The notes beneath the pieces are model-generated. The model was not told where the DNA came from and made no database searches. It saw nothing but the letters and a program-made list of their open reading frames with translations. The position numbers and the translations under genes were made by a program. From NCBI RefSeq assembly GCF_000336955.1, contig NZ_AOLI01000025.1, positions 11,637 to 75,636 on the forward strand: a stretch of DNA of 64,000 nucleotides. Reading direction: 5' to 3'. Below, piece after piece: positions 43,023 through 52,356 of this stretch. Position 1 is the first letter of the stretch; each line of letters begins with the position of its first letter. Source of the stretch: Haloferax larsenii JCM 13917. GTDB taxonomy: Archaea; Halobacteriota; Halobacteria; Halobacteriales; Haloferacaceae.

Positions 43023-43961
43023 ATGGGATTCGACGACATGGACGTGTCCACGATTTGGATGAACGGCGAATACGTGGACTGGGAGGACGCACAGATTCAC
43101 GTCCTCACGCACGGACTCCACTACGGCACGGGCATTTTCGAGGGCGTTCGCGCCTACGACACCGACCGCGGTCCGGCTATCTTCCGCTGGGAAGAACACC
43201 TCGAACGCCTCTACAACTCCGCGAAGCCGTACGACATGGATATCGAGTACTCGCCGGAGGAACTCACCGAGGCGACGCTGGAAGTCGTCCGGCGCAACGA
43301 CCTCGACGGCTGTTACATCCGTCCGATTGCCTACTACGGCTACGACTCGCTCGGCGTCAGCCCCAAGGACAACCCGACGGACGTCGCAATCGCGGCGTGG
43401 CCGTGGGGAACCTACCTCGGCGAGGACGCGCTCGAAAACGGCGTCGACGTGATGGTCTCGTCGTGGCGCAAGCACGCCTCCAGCCAGATTCCGACGAACG
43501 CGAAGACGACCGGTCTCTACGTGAACTCCCTCCTCGCTGGTGAGGAAGCGCGTCGCAACGGCTACGTCGAAGCCATCGTCCTGAACAAGGAAGGCAACGT
43601 CGCCGAAGGCCCCGGCGAGAACATCTTCATGGTCCGCGACGGGAAGATTTACACCCCCGGTCTCTCCCAGAGCATCCTCGACGGTATCACCCGCGACACC
43701 GTCATCACGCTCGCTCGCGAGCGCGGCTACGAAGTCGACGACAGCGCCGTCATCAGCCGCGGCGAACTCCACACCGCCGACGAACTGTTCTTCACCGGCA
43801 GCGCCGCCGAAGTCACGCCCATCCGCAAGGTGGACAACGTCATCATCGGCGAGGGCACCCGCGGTCCCGTCACGGAAGAACTCCAGACGGCCTTCTTCGA
43901 CCTCGTGGAGCGTCGCACCGACGACCACGAAGAGTGGTTCACCTACGTCGAAGAGCAGTAA
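43023..43961 (+). CDS. ilvE: Branched-chain amino acid aminotransferase
   Basis: This 312-residue class IV PLP enzyme transfers the amino group to leucine, isoleucine and valine keto acids. The PLP lysine is K161 in NAKTTGLYVNSLLA. It also has the conserved HGLHYGTGIFEGVRAY (30-45) and GPGENIFMVRDG. The TTG/ATG start at 43023 follows a short divergent region. Expected cytoplasmic and PLP-dependent, with no targeting signal. Confidence 0.95.
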   Translation: MGFDDMDVSTIWMNGEYVDWEDAQIHVLTHGLHYGTGIFEGVRAYDTDRGPAIFRWEEHLERLYNSAKPYDMDIEYSPEELTEATLEVVRRNDLDGCYIRPIAYYGYDSLGVSPKDNPTDVAIAAWPWGTYLGEDALENGVDVMVSSWRKHASSQIPTNAKTTGLYVNSLLAGEEARRNGYVEAIVLNKEGNVAEGPGENIFMVRDGKIYTPGLSQSILDGITRDTVITLARERGYEVDDSAVISRGELHTADELFFTGSAAEVTPIRKVDNVIIGEGTRGPVTEELQTAFFDLVERRTDDHEEWFTYVEEQ

Positions 43962-44045
43962 ACCTTCGAAAATTTGTTTTTTGGAGATTGTACCGCCAGT
44001 CGCAACACCCTGCCAGAGGTGTCACACCCGTGGACCGGTGGGTAA

Positions 44046-44666
44046 CTATTCGTCTTCCTCGGTCACTTCGATAGTGTACTCGTCGATGTGTTCTTGCTCT
44101 GCGAACCCGGCCGAGAGGACACGTGTGAGGGCTTCTTCGACCTTCTCACCGGTCTCTTCGATATCTTCGGGGTCGACTTCCATCACGAAGCCGGTGGTGA
44201 TGTTCGGGGCGGTCGGCATGAAGATAATCTCCTTGCCGTCAGACGTCGTCTTCCCCGTCTTGAACGCGGTCATTCGGATACCTGGCCACGTTTCGAGACG
44301 GACCGGCTTCTGGAGGTCTTCGGTTCCGGTGAGTGCAGTTTCGACCGCGAGTTTCGAGGCGTTGTAGACGATACGAACGAGCGGGACCTTGTTCATCGAG
44401 GCGTCGAGGCCCGCTTCGATGAGCCGACCGGCCGTGGTCCGCATGAGATAGCCGACCGAGAGGACCAGCAGAAGGAAGATGATGATAGCGACGAAGAAGC
44501 CGAACACCTCGGAGAGAAAACTGAACTCACCTTCGACCTGCAGTAGCGTCGCGACGCCCGGTATCTTGACGATGCTACTGTAGAGGATAGACAGCACGTA
44601 CAGAATGACAATCAGCGGAACGAGAACTACGAGACCGCTGGCGAAGTCGCGTCTCCACGAGGACAT
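44046..44666 (-). CDS. DUF502 membrane protein
   Basis: This is a 206-residue protein with two membrane segments in the first half (about 12-30 and 50-72) and a soluble C-terminal domain (MTAFKTGKTTSDGKEIIFMP, then VMEVDPEDIEETGEKVEEAL). The DUF502 family is broadly distributed and has no firm function; a role in cell-envelope homeostasis has been suggested. It converges with ilvE and lies 102 bases from the proline dehydrogenase gene. Confidence 0.88.
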   Translation of the reverse strand: MSSWRRDFASGLVVLVPLIVILYVLSILYSSIVKIPGVATLLQVEGEFSFLSEVFGFFVAIIIFLLLVLSVGYLMRTTAGRLIEAGLDASMNKVPLVRIVYNASKLAVETALTGTEDLQKPVRLETWPGIRMTAFKTGKTTSDGKEIIFMPTAPNITTGFVMEVDPEDIEETGEKVEEALTRVLSAGFAEQEHIDEYTIEVTEEDE

Positions 44667-44768
44667 TGATACGCGGTACGTGAACCTGCGGGCTTAAGGG
44701 GATTTCTAGTGCGAATGGTGATACTGGGCCAGAACGCGGCGTGGCCCGCGACGGCGTGTCGCCTCCCG

Positions 44769-45608
44769 TTAGATGCCGAGGACGGCGCGAATCGCGAACA
44801 GCGCGTTTTCCTTGCGCTCTCGGACGCGACGGTAGAAGTACTGGAACCACTTGCCGCCGTAGGGGGCATACTGCCAGACTTCGACGCCCTCGGAGGCGAG
44901 GTCGCGCTGGGCGTCTTCGCGCACGCCCATGAGCATCTGTATCTCGTAGTCGGTGTCGTACTCCTGTCCGAGTTCGCGGGCGTACGAAATCATCTCGGGG
45001 TCGTGGCTCCCGACCGCGATGCTGCCGGTGTACTCCCGGAAGAGATACGCGAGCAGTTCTTTGTACACCTCGTCGACCTTCGCTTTCTTCTTGTGGGCGA
45101 CGCTCGCGGGTTCGTCGTACGCGCCTTTCACCAGTCGAATCTTCCCCGGCACGTCCGAGAGGCGTTCGAGGTCGTCGGGCGTGCGCTTCAGGTTCGCCTG
45201 CACGCACAGACCCATCCCGCCTTCGAACTCGCGAGCGAGTTCCTCGAACGAATCCAACGTCGCGTCCGTGGTCTCGTGATCCTCCATGTCACACCACAGG
45301 AACACGTCGTGTTCGTCCGCCGCCTCGGCGATTCGGCGGTAGTTCTCGGCGAACACGTCGTCACCCATGTCGAGGCCGATTTGTGACGGCTTGACCGACA
45401 CGCAGGCGTCGAGGTCGGTCTCCGCGATGTCCTCCACGAGTTGCACGTAGGCGTCGGCGTCCTCGTCGGCGGGGCCGCGTTCGTGGTAGTGCTCGCCGAG
45501 CAGGTTGAGGATGACAGCGACGCCTTCGTCGTTCATCTGTCGCGCGTGGTCGAGTGCTTCTGCCGGCGACTCACCGGCGACGAACTTGCTCGCGATGGGA
45601 GGAATCAT
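44769..45608 (-). CDS. putA: Proline dehydrogenase
   Basis: This is a 279-residue FAD-dependent TIM-barrel enzyme oxidising proline to pyrroline-5-carboxylate. It has SVKPSQIGLD, IRLVKGAYDEPASVAHKKK, VGSHDPEMI, and QMLMGVREDAQRDLA near the C-terminus, the FAD- and substrate-contacting residues of monofunctional PutA/PRODH. The pyrroline-carboxylate dehydrogenase of bifunctional PutA is absent. The ATG at 45608 (MIPPIASKFVAGE) is preferred; longer frames reach 46463 but run through Arg-rich non-coding sequence. Confidence 0.92.
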   Translation of the reverse strand: MIPPIASKFVAGESPAEALDHARQMNDEGVAVILNLLGEHYHERGPADEDADAYVQLVEDIAETDLDACVSVKPSQIGLDMGDDVFAENYRRIAEAADEHDVFLWCDMEDHETTDATLDSFEELAREFEGGMGLCVQANLKRTPDDLERLSDVPGKIRLVKGAYDEPASVAHKKKAKVDEVYKELLAYLFREYTGSIAVGSHDPEMISYARELGQEYDTDYEIQMLMGVREDAQRDLASEGVEVWQYAPYGGKWFQYFYRRVRERKENALFAIRAVLGI

Positions 45609-45734
45609 ACTGAAAGATAACCAGCGTTTGGTATTCAGAGTTATCATCCGTCGGCTGCGTAATCGGGGGACACCGCCGACACGGCTCCGAGCGAAACCGT
45701 CGGAACTTACACCCCTCCGTGCGCAGTCACGCGT

Positions 45735-46277
45735 ATGGTCGTCTCTCTCGTCGTCACTGCGTTCTGGGCGATGTTGCCCGCGTACGTCCCGAACAACGCT
45801 GCGGTCCTCGCCGGGGGCGGAAGGCCGATAGACGGCGGCCGTATGCTGGGCGACCGTCGCCTCCTCGGTGACGGGAAGACGTGGCGCGGAACGGCCGCGG
45901 GAACACTCGCGGGAACATTGCTCGCTGTCGCCCTCAACGCGCTCGTCCCGTCGGCTTCCGCCGCAATCGGGGTCGACCTCCCCACCTTCCCACTTACTGC
46001 CGCATTCGGGCTCGCGCTCGGCGCGATGCTCGGTGACATCGGTGCCTCCTTCCTCAAGCGACGCTCGGGTCGCGAGCGCGGTGCCGCGTTCCCCGGCCTC
46101 GACCAACTCGACTTCGTCGTCGGTGCGCTCGTCCTCGCCTTCGTCGCCGCTCCCGGGTGGTTCTCGGCGACGTTCACGCTCCCCGTGCTCGCCGTCGTCC
46201 TCGTGATGACGCCGGTTCTCCACGTCGTCACCAACGTCGGTGCATACTTCCTGGGCCTGAAGAACGAGCCGTGGTGA
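45735..46277 (+). CDS. carS: CDP-archaeol synthase
   Basis: This 180-residue integral membrane protein (about five membrane spans) activates 2,3-digeranylgeranyl glycerol phosphate with CTP to CDP-archaeol, the precursor of archaeal phospholipids. The DUF46 signature [13 protein letters not shown] (45-57) is present, as is [20 protein letters not shown]. It starts a short gap before pyrE2 and is divergent from the proline dehydrogenase gene. Confidence 0.93.
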   Translation: MVVSLVVTAFWAMLPAYVPNNAAVLAGGGRPIDGGRMLGDRRLLGDGKTWRGTAAGTLAGTLLAVALNALVPSASAAIGVDLPTFPLTAAFGLALGAMLGDIGASFLKRRSGRERGAAFPGLDQLDFVVGALVLAFVAAPGWFSATFTLPVLAVVLVMTPVLHVVTNVGAYFLGLKNEPW

Positions 46278-46380
46278 CTTTCCTTTCTCTCCTTTGGGGC
46301 CACCTCCGACGACTCGCAGCTTGACGCTGCCGCTCCGAACCAACCCGCTTAAGCGCCTCTGTGAACCCTCTCGAAACAAG

Positions 46381-46911
46381 ATGGCGAACACAGAACTCAT
46401 CGCGGCGCTTCGTGACGCCGACGCGGTCCAGTTCGGCGAGTTCGAACTCTCCCACGGCGGCACGTCCGACTACTACGTCGACAAGTACCTCTTCGAGACC
46501 GACCCCCGGTGTCTGAAGCTCATCGCCGAAGCGTTTGCGGAGCTCGTCGAAGACGACGAAAAGCTCGCGGGCGTCGCTCTCGGCGCCGTTCCGCTCGTCG
46601 CGGCCACGGCAGTCGAAACCGAGAAACCCTACGTCATCGCCCGAAAGAAGGCCAAGGAGTACGGTACGGCGAAGCGAATCGAAGGCGCACTGGAGGAAGG
46701 CGAAGAAGTCGTCGTCCTCGAAGACATCGCGACGACCGGCCAGAGCGCCGTCGACGCCGTCGAAGCACTCCGCGACGCCGGCGCAGTCGTCGACCGCGTC
46801 ATCGTCGTCGTCGACCGCCAAGAAGGTGCGGACGAACTGCTCGCGGAACACGACATCGAACTCCAGTCGCTTCTCACCGCCGAGGACCTGCTCGCCGACG
46901 CCGACAACTGA
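46381..46911 (+). CDS. pyrE2: Orotate phosphoribosyltransferase
   Basis: This 176-residue enzyme adds orotate to PRPP to form OMP in pyrimidine synthesis. The PRPP motif is [13 protein letters not shown] (110-122). The orotate-binding loop is [13 protein letters not shown] (24-36). In H. volcanii the pyrE2 gene is the uracil selection marker, and the neighbouring genes here match what I recall of that locus. The ATG at 46381 is used; the longer frame starts in the preceding gap. It is followed by the GfcR-like gene. Confidence 0.94.
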   Translation: MANTELIAALRDADAVQFGEFELSHGGTSDYYVDKYLFETDPRCLKLIAEAFAELVEDDEKLAGVALGAVPLVAATAVETEKPYVIARKKAKEYGTAKRIEGALEEGEEVVVLEDIATTGQSAVDAVEALRDAGAVVDRVIVVVDRQEGADELLAEHDIELQSLLTAEDLLADADN

Positions 46912-46992
46912 GACGCGATACACGCATGTGAGTAATTCGCGTGCGAAAGCCAATCGAAATATTCATTTTTGTGCAAACACGAGGGCGAAGGC

Positions 46993-47706
46993 ATGAACAG
47001 AGCAGAGAAGGCCGCACTCCAGCTACAGGCGGTGTCGGTGCTCCGGATGCTCAAAGAGACCCGGACCTACGACGAACTCGCCGAGTTGACTGGGCTGCCG
47101 GCCGGCGACCTTAACCGCTACGTCAACGGGCACGTCTTGCCCGGCGTCGAGCGCGCCCGTGAGGTCGTCGAAGGTGTCGGACGCGACGCGCTCGCCGACG
47201 AACTCGAAGCGCGCGTCCGCTTCGACGACGAGGGCTACGTCGACAACTCCGACGTCGTCTTCGACCAGTCGTTCCTCGACCTCGTCGCGCCCGTTGCAGC
47301 GAACACCCTCGGTTTCGAGCGCCCGGACGTGGTCTTGACGGCCGCGACCGACGGTATCACCCTCGGTGCCGCCATGGCGAGTTACTTCGGCGCGCGCCTC
47401 GCGTACGCGAAGAAATCGAAAGAGACCGCCGTCGAGGACTTCATCGAGTCCCGACAGCGCCTCGCTTCCGGTATCGAACTGACCTACTACCTCCCTGCGA
47501 GCGCCATCGACGCGGGCGAGCGCGTCCTCGTCGTGGACGACCTCATCCGCTCCGGCGAGACGCAGGAACTCCTCTTGGACATCGCCCTGCAGGCTGACGC
47601 CGACATCGCGGGTGTCTTCGCTCTCATCGCCGTCGGTGACGAGGGTACGTCCCGTGCGGCCGAACTCACGGACGCCCCAATCGGCGCACTCAGCGTCTTC
47701 GAGTAA
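46993..47706 (+). CDS. GfcR-like HTH regulator with phosphoribosyltransferase domain
   Basis: This is a 237-residue protein. Residues 1-75 are a helix-turn-helix (YDELAELTGLPAGDLNRYVN); residues 85-237 are a PRTase fold with the PRPP motif VVDDLIRSGET (180-190). This is the organisation of PyrE-like regulators such as GfcR of H. volcanii, which control sugar metabolism by sensing PRPP or a related ligand. The location beside pyrE2 and an NCS2 permease suggests nucleobase or PRPP sensing here. The ATG at 46993 is chosen. Upstream is CACGC (46921-46925)...GCGTG (46939-46943). Confidence 0.88.
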   Translation: MNRAEKAALQLQAVSVLRMLKETRTYDELAELTGLPAGDLNRYVNGHVLPGVERAREVVEGVGRDALADELEARVRFDDEGYVDNSDVVFDQSFLDLVAPVAANTLGFERPDVVLTAATDGITLGAAMASYFGARLAYAKKSKETAVEDFIESRQRLASGIELTYYLPASAIDAGERVLVVDDLIRSGETQELLLDIALQADADIAGVFALIAVGDEGTSRAAELTDAPIGALSVFE

Positions 47707-47861
47707 ACTGTCGGCGCTGCTTCGGTGGGGACACTTCCCGACGGAGCGGCCACCGTGCTGACGCGATAAACGGTTCTAACCTCACTCTCAGTTTGACAAC
47801 CGAATAACACCAGTGGGTTAAATTCTATTGTATTCTACTCGCAAATAGTCATGCTCGTGCT

Positions 47862-47906
47862 GGTGTGTTTCATCAAACACACCATTTAATACACGAACGT
47901 GTGTAT
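47862..47906 (+). promoter_or_regulatory. Two inverted repeats at the NCS2 permease promoter
   Basis: GGTGTGTTT-CATC-AAACACACC (47862-47883) is a perfect 9-bp hairpin. ATACAC-GAACGT-GTGTAT (47889-47906) is a second inverted repeat overlapping the TATA-like gtatatt (47903-47909). With transcription expected near 47932, the second sits where a repressor would act. The region is much more AT-rich than its surroundings. Confidence 0.55.
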
Positions 47907-47967
47907 ATTCGGAGCTATCGATGGTAATGCTTATGTGTGGAATCGCGGGTATGCTTACTCGTGCATT

Positions 47968-49380
47968 ATGGGGCTCACTGAAACCCTCGCAGATTACTTC
48001 GACGTGCATAAACACGGGTCCTCAGTCGGGACCGAGATTATCGCGGGGATAACGACATTCCTGACGATGTCGTACATCGTCGTCGTCAACCCGTCGATTC
48101 TCGCAGAAAACCCGGATATTCCTGGCCTCGATGGCATCGCCATCACGGGCTACACCTTCGGTGAGGTGCAGTCGATGCTCGCCGTGGTGACTATCGTTGC
48201 GGCGGCTATCGCGACGCTCGTCATGGCGTTCTACGCCAACCGGCCTTTCGCGCAAGCGCCCGGACTCGGGTTGAACGCGTTCTTCGCGTTCACCGTCGTC
48301 GGCGCGCTGGGTATCCCGTGGCAGACGGCACTCGCCGCCGTCTTCGTCGAGGGACTGGTCTTCATCGCGCTCACCGCTGTGGGCGCGCGTGAAGCCATCA
48401 TCAAGATATTCCCCCAACCGGTCAAGATGGCCGTCGGAACCGGTATCGGTCTGTTCTTGACTATCATCGGTCTGCAGGCGATGGGCATCGTCGTCGACGA
48501 CACTGCAACGCTCATCACGCTCGGCAACCTCGCTTCTGACCCGGTCGCCGTCGTCTCTATCGTCGGCCTGTTCGTCACGTTCGCCCTCTACGCGGCGGGC
48601 ATCCCCGGGTCGATTATCCTCGGTATCGTGTTCACCACCGCTCTTGGGTGGGGACTCACCACCTTTGGCTTCGTTTCCCCTGAGGCTGAACTCGTCGCCG
48701 GCTCGTCAGCCGCGACCTACGACGTGACGCCGCTGGTCGGCGCGTTCGTCTCCGGGTTCGGCAACGTCGAAGCGTTCAGTTTCGCCCTCATCGTCTTCAC
48801 GTTCTTCTTCGTGGACTTCTTCGATACCGCCGGCACGCTCGTCGGCGTCGGGCAGGTCGCTGGCTTCCTCGACGAGAACGGTGACCTCCCGGACATCGAC
48901 AAGCCGCTCATGGCCGACGCGGTCGGTACCACCGCTGGCGCGATGATTGGCACCTCGACCGTCACGACCTACATCGAATCCGCGACCGGCGTCGAAGAAG
49001 GCGGCCGCACGGGCCTCACCGCGCTCGTCGTCGCACTTCTCTTCCTCGCCTCGCTCGCGCTCGTCCCCCTCGCGACGGCCGTTCCCCTCTACGCCTCGCA
49101 CATCGCGCTCGTCGTCATCGGCGTCGTGATGCTCCAGAACGTCGTCGACATCGACTGGGACGACATCACCAACACGATTCCGGCCGGGATGACCATCCTC
49201 GTCATGCCCTTCACGTACTCTATCGCCTACGGCATCGCCGCGGGAATCATCTCGTACCCGCTCGTGAAGGTCGCTGCAGGAGACTACGACGACGTCAGCG
49301 CGGGCCAGTGGGTCCTCGCGCTCCTGTTCGTCGTCTACTTCGTCGTCCGGACGTCCGGGATGCTTCAGGCACAGGTCTGA
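47968..49380 (+). CDS. NCS2-type nucleobase permease (AzgA/Pbu-like)
   Basis: This is a 470-residue transporter with about 13 membrane spans. The family motif FVDFFDTAGTLVGVGQVAGF is near residues 290-309, and SATGVEEGGRTGLTALV follows. AzgA-type members carry adenine, guanine, hypoxanthine or xanthine in symport with protons or sodium. Substrate and ion cannot be fixed by sequence. The ATG at 47968 (MGLTETLADYFDVHKHG) is chosen; the longer frame starts in the regulatory region. Confidence 0.92.
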   Translation: MGLTETLADYFDVHKHGSSVGTEIIAGITTFLTMSYIVVVNPSILAENPDIPGLDGIAITGYTFGEVQSMLAVVTIVAAAIATLVMAFYANRPFAQAPGLGLNAFFAFTVVGALGIPWQTALAAVFVEGLVFIALTAVGAREAIIKIFPQPVKMAVGTGIGLFLTIIGLQAMGIVVDDTATLITLGNLASDPVAVVSIVGLFVTFALYAAGIPGSIILGIVFTTALGWGLTTFGFVSPEAELVAGSSAATYDVTPLVGAFVSGFGNVEAFSFALIVFTFFFVDFFDTAGTLVGVGQVAGFLDENGDLPDIDKPLMADAVGTTAGAMIGTSTVTTYIESATGVEEGGRTGLTALVVALLFLASLALVPLATAVPLYASHIALVVIGVVMLQNVVDIDWDDITNTIPAGMTILVMPFTYSIAYGIAAGIISYPLVKVAAGDYDDVSAGQWVLALLFVVYFVVRTSGMLQAQV

Positions 49381-49475
49381 GGCGACGGTCTTCTCTTCTC
49401 TCCTCTTCTCACTGCGGTTTGCATCGCCGACACACAGCTCCGCCGTGCTTTTTATATCGGACTCCATAGCAGGCG

Positions 49476-49733
49476 ATGATGTCGAACCTCACGCTCTACG
49501 AACTCCCCGGCTGTCCGTACTGTGACAAGGTCAAGAACAAACTCGCCGACCTCGACCTGGAGTACGATTCGGTGGAAGTTCCCCGCGCACACCCAGAACG
49601 AACCGAAGTCAAAGAGATTAGCGGCCAGACCGGTGTTCCGGTTCTCGTCGACGAGAAACACGACATCGAGGGGATGTCGGAGTCCAGCGACATCGTCGAA
49701 TACCTCGACGAGACCTACGGCTCGGCGTCGTAA
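49476..49733 (+). CDS. Glutaredoxin-like protein
   Basis: This is an 85-residue thioredoxin-fold protein. The redox motif is CPYC (C13, C16), followed by VKNKLADLDLEYDSVEV, TGVPVLVDEK (the cis-Pro loop) and SSDIVEYLDE. It fits the glutathione-S-transferase-N/glutaredoxin group; haloarchaea use gamma-glutamylcysteine instead of glutathione, so the thiol partner is likely different. The ATG at 49476 or 49479 starts right after a TATA-like tttttatatc (49450-49458). Confidence 0.9.
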   Translation: MMSNLTLYELPGCPYCDKVKNKLADLDLEYDSVEVPRAHPERTEVKEISGQTGVPVLVDEKHDIEGMSESSDIVEYLDETYGSAS

Positions 49734-49858
49734 ACAGACGACTCGGCCCGAAGCGCTCGCTCTCGACCCGTCCTCGTTTTCACTTCGATTTTCGGTCCTA
49801 CAGGTACGCTGGAAGCCACGAAAAGACAAAGCGGCGCGTCAGGACGAGCGTCCCACCG

Positions 49859-50833
49859 TCAGATTTCGGCGGGGTCGCGGGCGCGCTCGCGAATCAGGTC
49901 GCGAATCTCGTCGGGGTCGTCGATGGCGGCCAGTTCGTCGCAACTGACGATGCCGGTTCCATCGACCGATTCGCGCTTCTGTTTCTCCTCGACGAAGTAC
50001 ACAGAGCGCGTGCGCGTCACCTCACCCAACGAGGACATGATTTGTGCGCGCTTCTCGGCGCTCCGCGTGAACGACGAGTGGCCGGTGAGGACGTTCGTGT
50101 GCTTGCGCCGGCCGGAGTCCTCGCTCACCGCCTTGAACGGTGCGCGGGAGGTCGGGTGGACGGTAAAGCCCGCCTGCGTGAGGACGGAGAGGACGTGTTC
50201 GTCGTCGGGGTCGGCTGCCGGGTCGTCCGGCGTAGGTTCTGCGTCGCGGACCTCTTCTGCGCCCGTGAGCACGTCGACCGGGTTCGAAAACGGCCGGTCG
50301 AACATCTCTTCGAGTTGAATGGCCACTTCGATGCTCGCGTTCATCCCGTCTTCGTACTTCGAGACGGTGCGGCGCGAGACGCCGAGTTCCTTCGCGAGCC
50401 GGCCGAGGCTCCAGCCGCGTTCCTGTCGTTCTTCGGAGAGGATGTCGCCGTCGATGCTCACATAGAGGCCGCCGGGTGCGGCGTAGATGAGCGGCGGGAC
50501 TCCCTCGACGAACAGGTCCATCGCGGTGTCGGGGTTCAACACCGGGACGCCGTGGCGGAAGTAGACGACGCCCGGTTTCAGGTCTTCGTCGCGAGTGCGT
50601 AGTCCGACGACCATCGGCGTCGCGTCGAGGTACGAACCGAGGCGTCGCATCTCGGAACCGGTGACGCCGTCGAAGGCGTCGATGTTCCCGAGTATTTTGA
50701 GGAGCAACAAGTCCTCACCTCTGCGTGCGGCGAGGTCGAAGCTCTTGGGCCGGATGGCAATCCGGTCGCTCACGACGAACCCCGCATCTTGGAGCATCGC
50801 GGCGATGTTGCCAACCAGCGCTGACCGGGACAT
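49859..50833 (-). CDS. COG1395-like archaeal HTH regulator
   Basis: This is a 324-residue protein. Residues 1-130 are an alpha/beta endonuclease-like domain ([20 protein letters not shown]). Residues 135-200 are a Cro/XRE helix-turn-helix ([20 protein letters not shown], then [20 protein letters not shown]). Residues 210-324 are a second alpha/beta domain. The family is archaeal and its target is unknown. The ATG at 50833 is used; the frame to 50920 is not needed. It is divergent from tiaS. Confidence 0.87.
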   Translation of the reverse strand: MSRSALVGNIAAMLQDAGFVVSDRIAIRPKSFDLAARRGEDLLLLKILGNIDAFDGVTGSEMRRLGSYLDATPMVVGLRTRDEDLKPGVVYFRHGVPVLNPDTAMDLFVEGVPPLIYAAPGGLYVSIDGDILSEERQERGWSLGRLAKELGVSRRTVSKYEDGMNASIEVAIQLEEMFDRPFSNPVDVLTGAEEVRDAEPTPDDPAADPDDEHVLSVLTQAGFTVHPTSRAPFKAVSEDSGRRKHTNVLTGHSSFTRSAEKRAQIMSSLGEVTRTRSVYFVEEKQKRESVDGTGIVSCDELAAIDDPDEIRDLIRERARDPAEI

Positions 50834-50919
50834 AGGGGGCAATAAGCGATTCGGCCCATAAAGCGTTTTCCCCGCGCGTGGCCCCGATGTCCCCCGATTC
50901 CTCCTGTTCTTCGACGACA

Positions 50920-50928
50920 TTTATATAG
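50920..50928 (+). promoter_or_regulatory. TATA box of tiaS
   Basis: tttatatag lies about 50-58 bases before the tiaS ATG at 50978, so a leader of about 30 bases is expected. It is a strong match surrounded by GC-rich DNA. Confidence 0.6.
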
Positions 50929-50977
50929 TCGCCTCTGACCCGAAAGGCGTTACTGCGTTCTTCGGCTAGCTTCGGCG

Positions 50978-52246
50978 ATGACCGTCATCGGCCTCGACGA
51001 CACCGACTCCCGGACGCTCGGGATGTGTACGACGTACCTCGCGACGCTCGTCGCCGAGGCCATCGAACAGGAAGGCGGCGCTGTCGAGCGCCTGCTTCTC
51101 ATTCGGCTCAACCCCGCGGTCGAACACAAGACGCGGGGAAACGCCGCGTTAGCCATTCACACCGACGCACCCGCCGGGACCGCCTTCGACGTTGCGCGGG
51201 CCGAACTCGAACGCTGGGCGGTCGTCGACGACGACCGGACGAGTCCGGGCCTCGTCGTCGCACCGGGGTCGCCCGATACTGTCTCGACTGCCGTCGAGGA
51301 GTTCGCCCGCGACGCCGTCCGCGACTTCCACGACACTGACCGCGCCGTCGAACTCGCGACCGAATCCGGTTTCCTGAGCCAAGGGTGGCACGGTGGTCGC
51401 GGCCGAATCGGTGCCCTCGCCGCCGTCGGCGCGTGGGCCGCGTTCGACGAGTGGACGTACGAACACATCTCGTATCGCGAGTTCCACCGTTGCGGGACGC
51501 CGCGAGAGGTCGACTTCGATTCGGTGTTCGAGGCCGCAGACGCCGGTTACCCGGACGCGTGGGACACGGTCGACCAGGTAGAGGGCGAAGCAGTCTGTGT
51601 CCCGAACGCGCCGGGGCCGATTCTCCACGGTATCCGCGGCGACGACCCCGAGACGGTCCGGTCGGTCGCTGCCGACATCGTCTCGGAACCAATCGACCGC
51701 TCGGCGACGTTTCTCACGAATCAGGGGACGGACGCCCACCTTCGGGATGGGTCGCTCTCGGACCTCCGAGATGAGCGGGCGTATCGCGTCACAGGCTCGG
51801 TCGCGTCGAAACCGGAGACGCGAACCGGCGGCCACGTCTTTTTCGACCTCTCCGAGGACGATGCGACGATTACCGTGGCGGCGTTCGAACCGACGAAGCG
51901 TTTCCGTGACCACGTTCGCTCGCTCCGCGTTGGCGACCGCCTCACCGTCTGTGGAGAAGTGTCCGATGGGACGCTCAAACTCGAAAAGTTCGCCGTGCGA
52001 GACCTCGTTCGCACGGAACTCGCGACGCCGACATGTCGAGACTGTGGGCGGACGATGAAGAGCGCCGGGCGAAACCAGGGCTATCGCTGCCGCGACTGTG
52101 GGACCGATGCACCCGGAAAGGTCGAGACGCCACTCGACAGAGCGCTCGAAGTGGGGTGGTACGAGGTGCCGCCGTGCGCCCGTCGCCACATTGCGAAACC
52201 ACTCGTCCGAGGCGGATTCGACGCACCGACACACCCCGAGCGGTAG
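50978..52246 (+). CDS. tiaS: tRNA(Ile2) 2-agmatinylcytidine synthetase TiaS
   Basis: This 422-residue enzyme attaches agmatine to cytidine 34 of tRNA-Ile(CAU), so that it reads AUA instead of AUG. The N-terminal IGLDDTDSRTLGMCTTYLA (4-22) is the signature of the TiaS family. An OB fold (about 270-335) precedes a zinc ribbon CRDCGR...CRDCG near 350-375. The enzyme is found only in archaea. Its promoter is the TATA at 50920. Confidence 0.93.
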   Translation: MTVIGLDDTDSRTLGMCTTYLATLVAEAIEQEGGAVERLLLIRLNPAVEHKTRGNAALAIHTDAPAGTAFDVARAELERWAVVDDDRTSPGLVVAPGSPDTVSTAVEEFARDAVRDFHDTDRAVELATESGFLSQGWHGGRGRIGALAAVGAWAAFDEWTYEHISYREFHRCGTPREVDFDSVFEAADAGYPDAWDTVDQVEGEAVCVPNAPGPILHGIRGDDPETVRSVAADIVSEPIDRSATFLTNQGTDAHLRDGSLSDLRDERAYRVTGSVASKPETRTGGHVFFDLSEDDATITVAAFEPTKRFRDHVRSLRVGDRLTVCGEVSDGTLKLEKFAVRDLVRTELATPTCRDCGRTMKSAGRNQGYRCRDCGTDAPGKVETPLDRALEVGWYEVPPCARRHIAKPLVRGGFDAPTHPER

Positions 52247-52356
52247 CACTTGCTCTCATCGTTCGCTAACGGGAGACAACGTTATTTCGTGACACGTCTA
52301 CAAATAGATGAGAGGCGTGTTCCGAACGACAGGTCCCACAGGGCGCTCTAACTCCG

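Noticed and set aside
46912-46992. Riboswitch in the gap before the GfcR-like gene
   Set aside because: Only a short inverted repeat and TATA are visible; no conserved aptamer pattern was recognised.
47851-47889. 12-codon ORF (MLVLVCFIKHTI) upstream of the NCS2 permease
   Set aside because: It lies upstream of the likely transcription start and is mostly the hairpin itself; no ribosome site.
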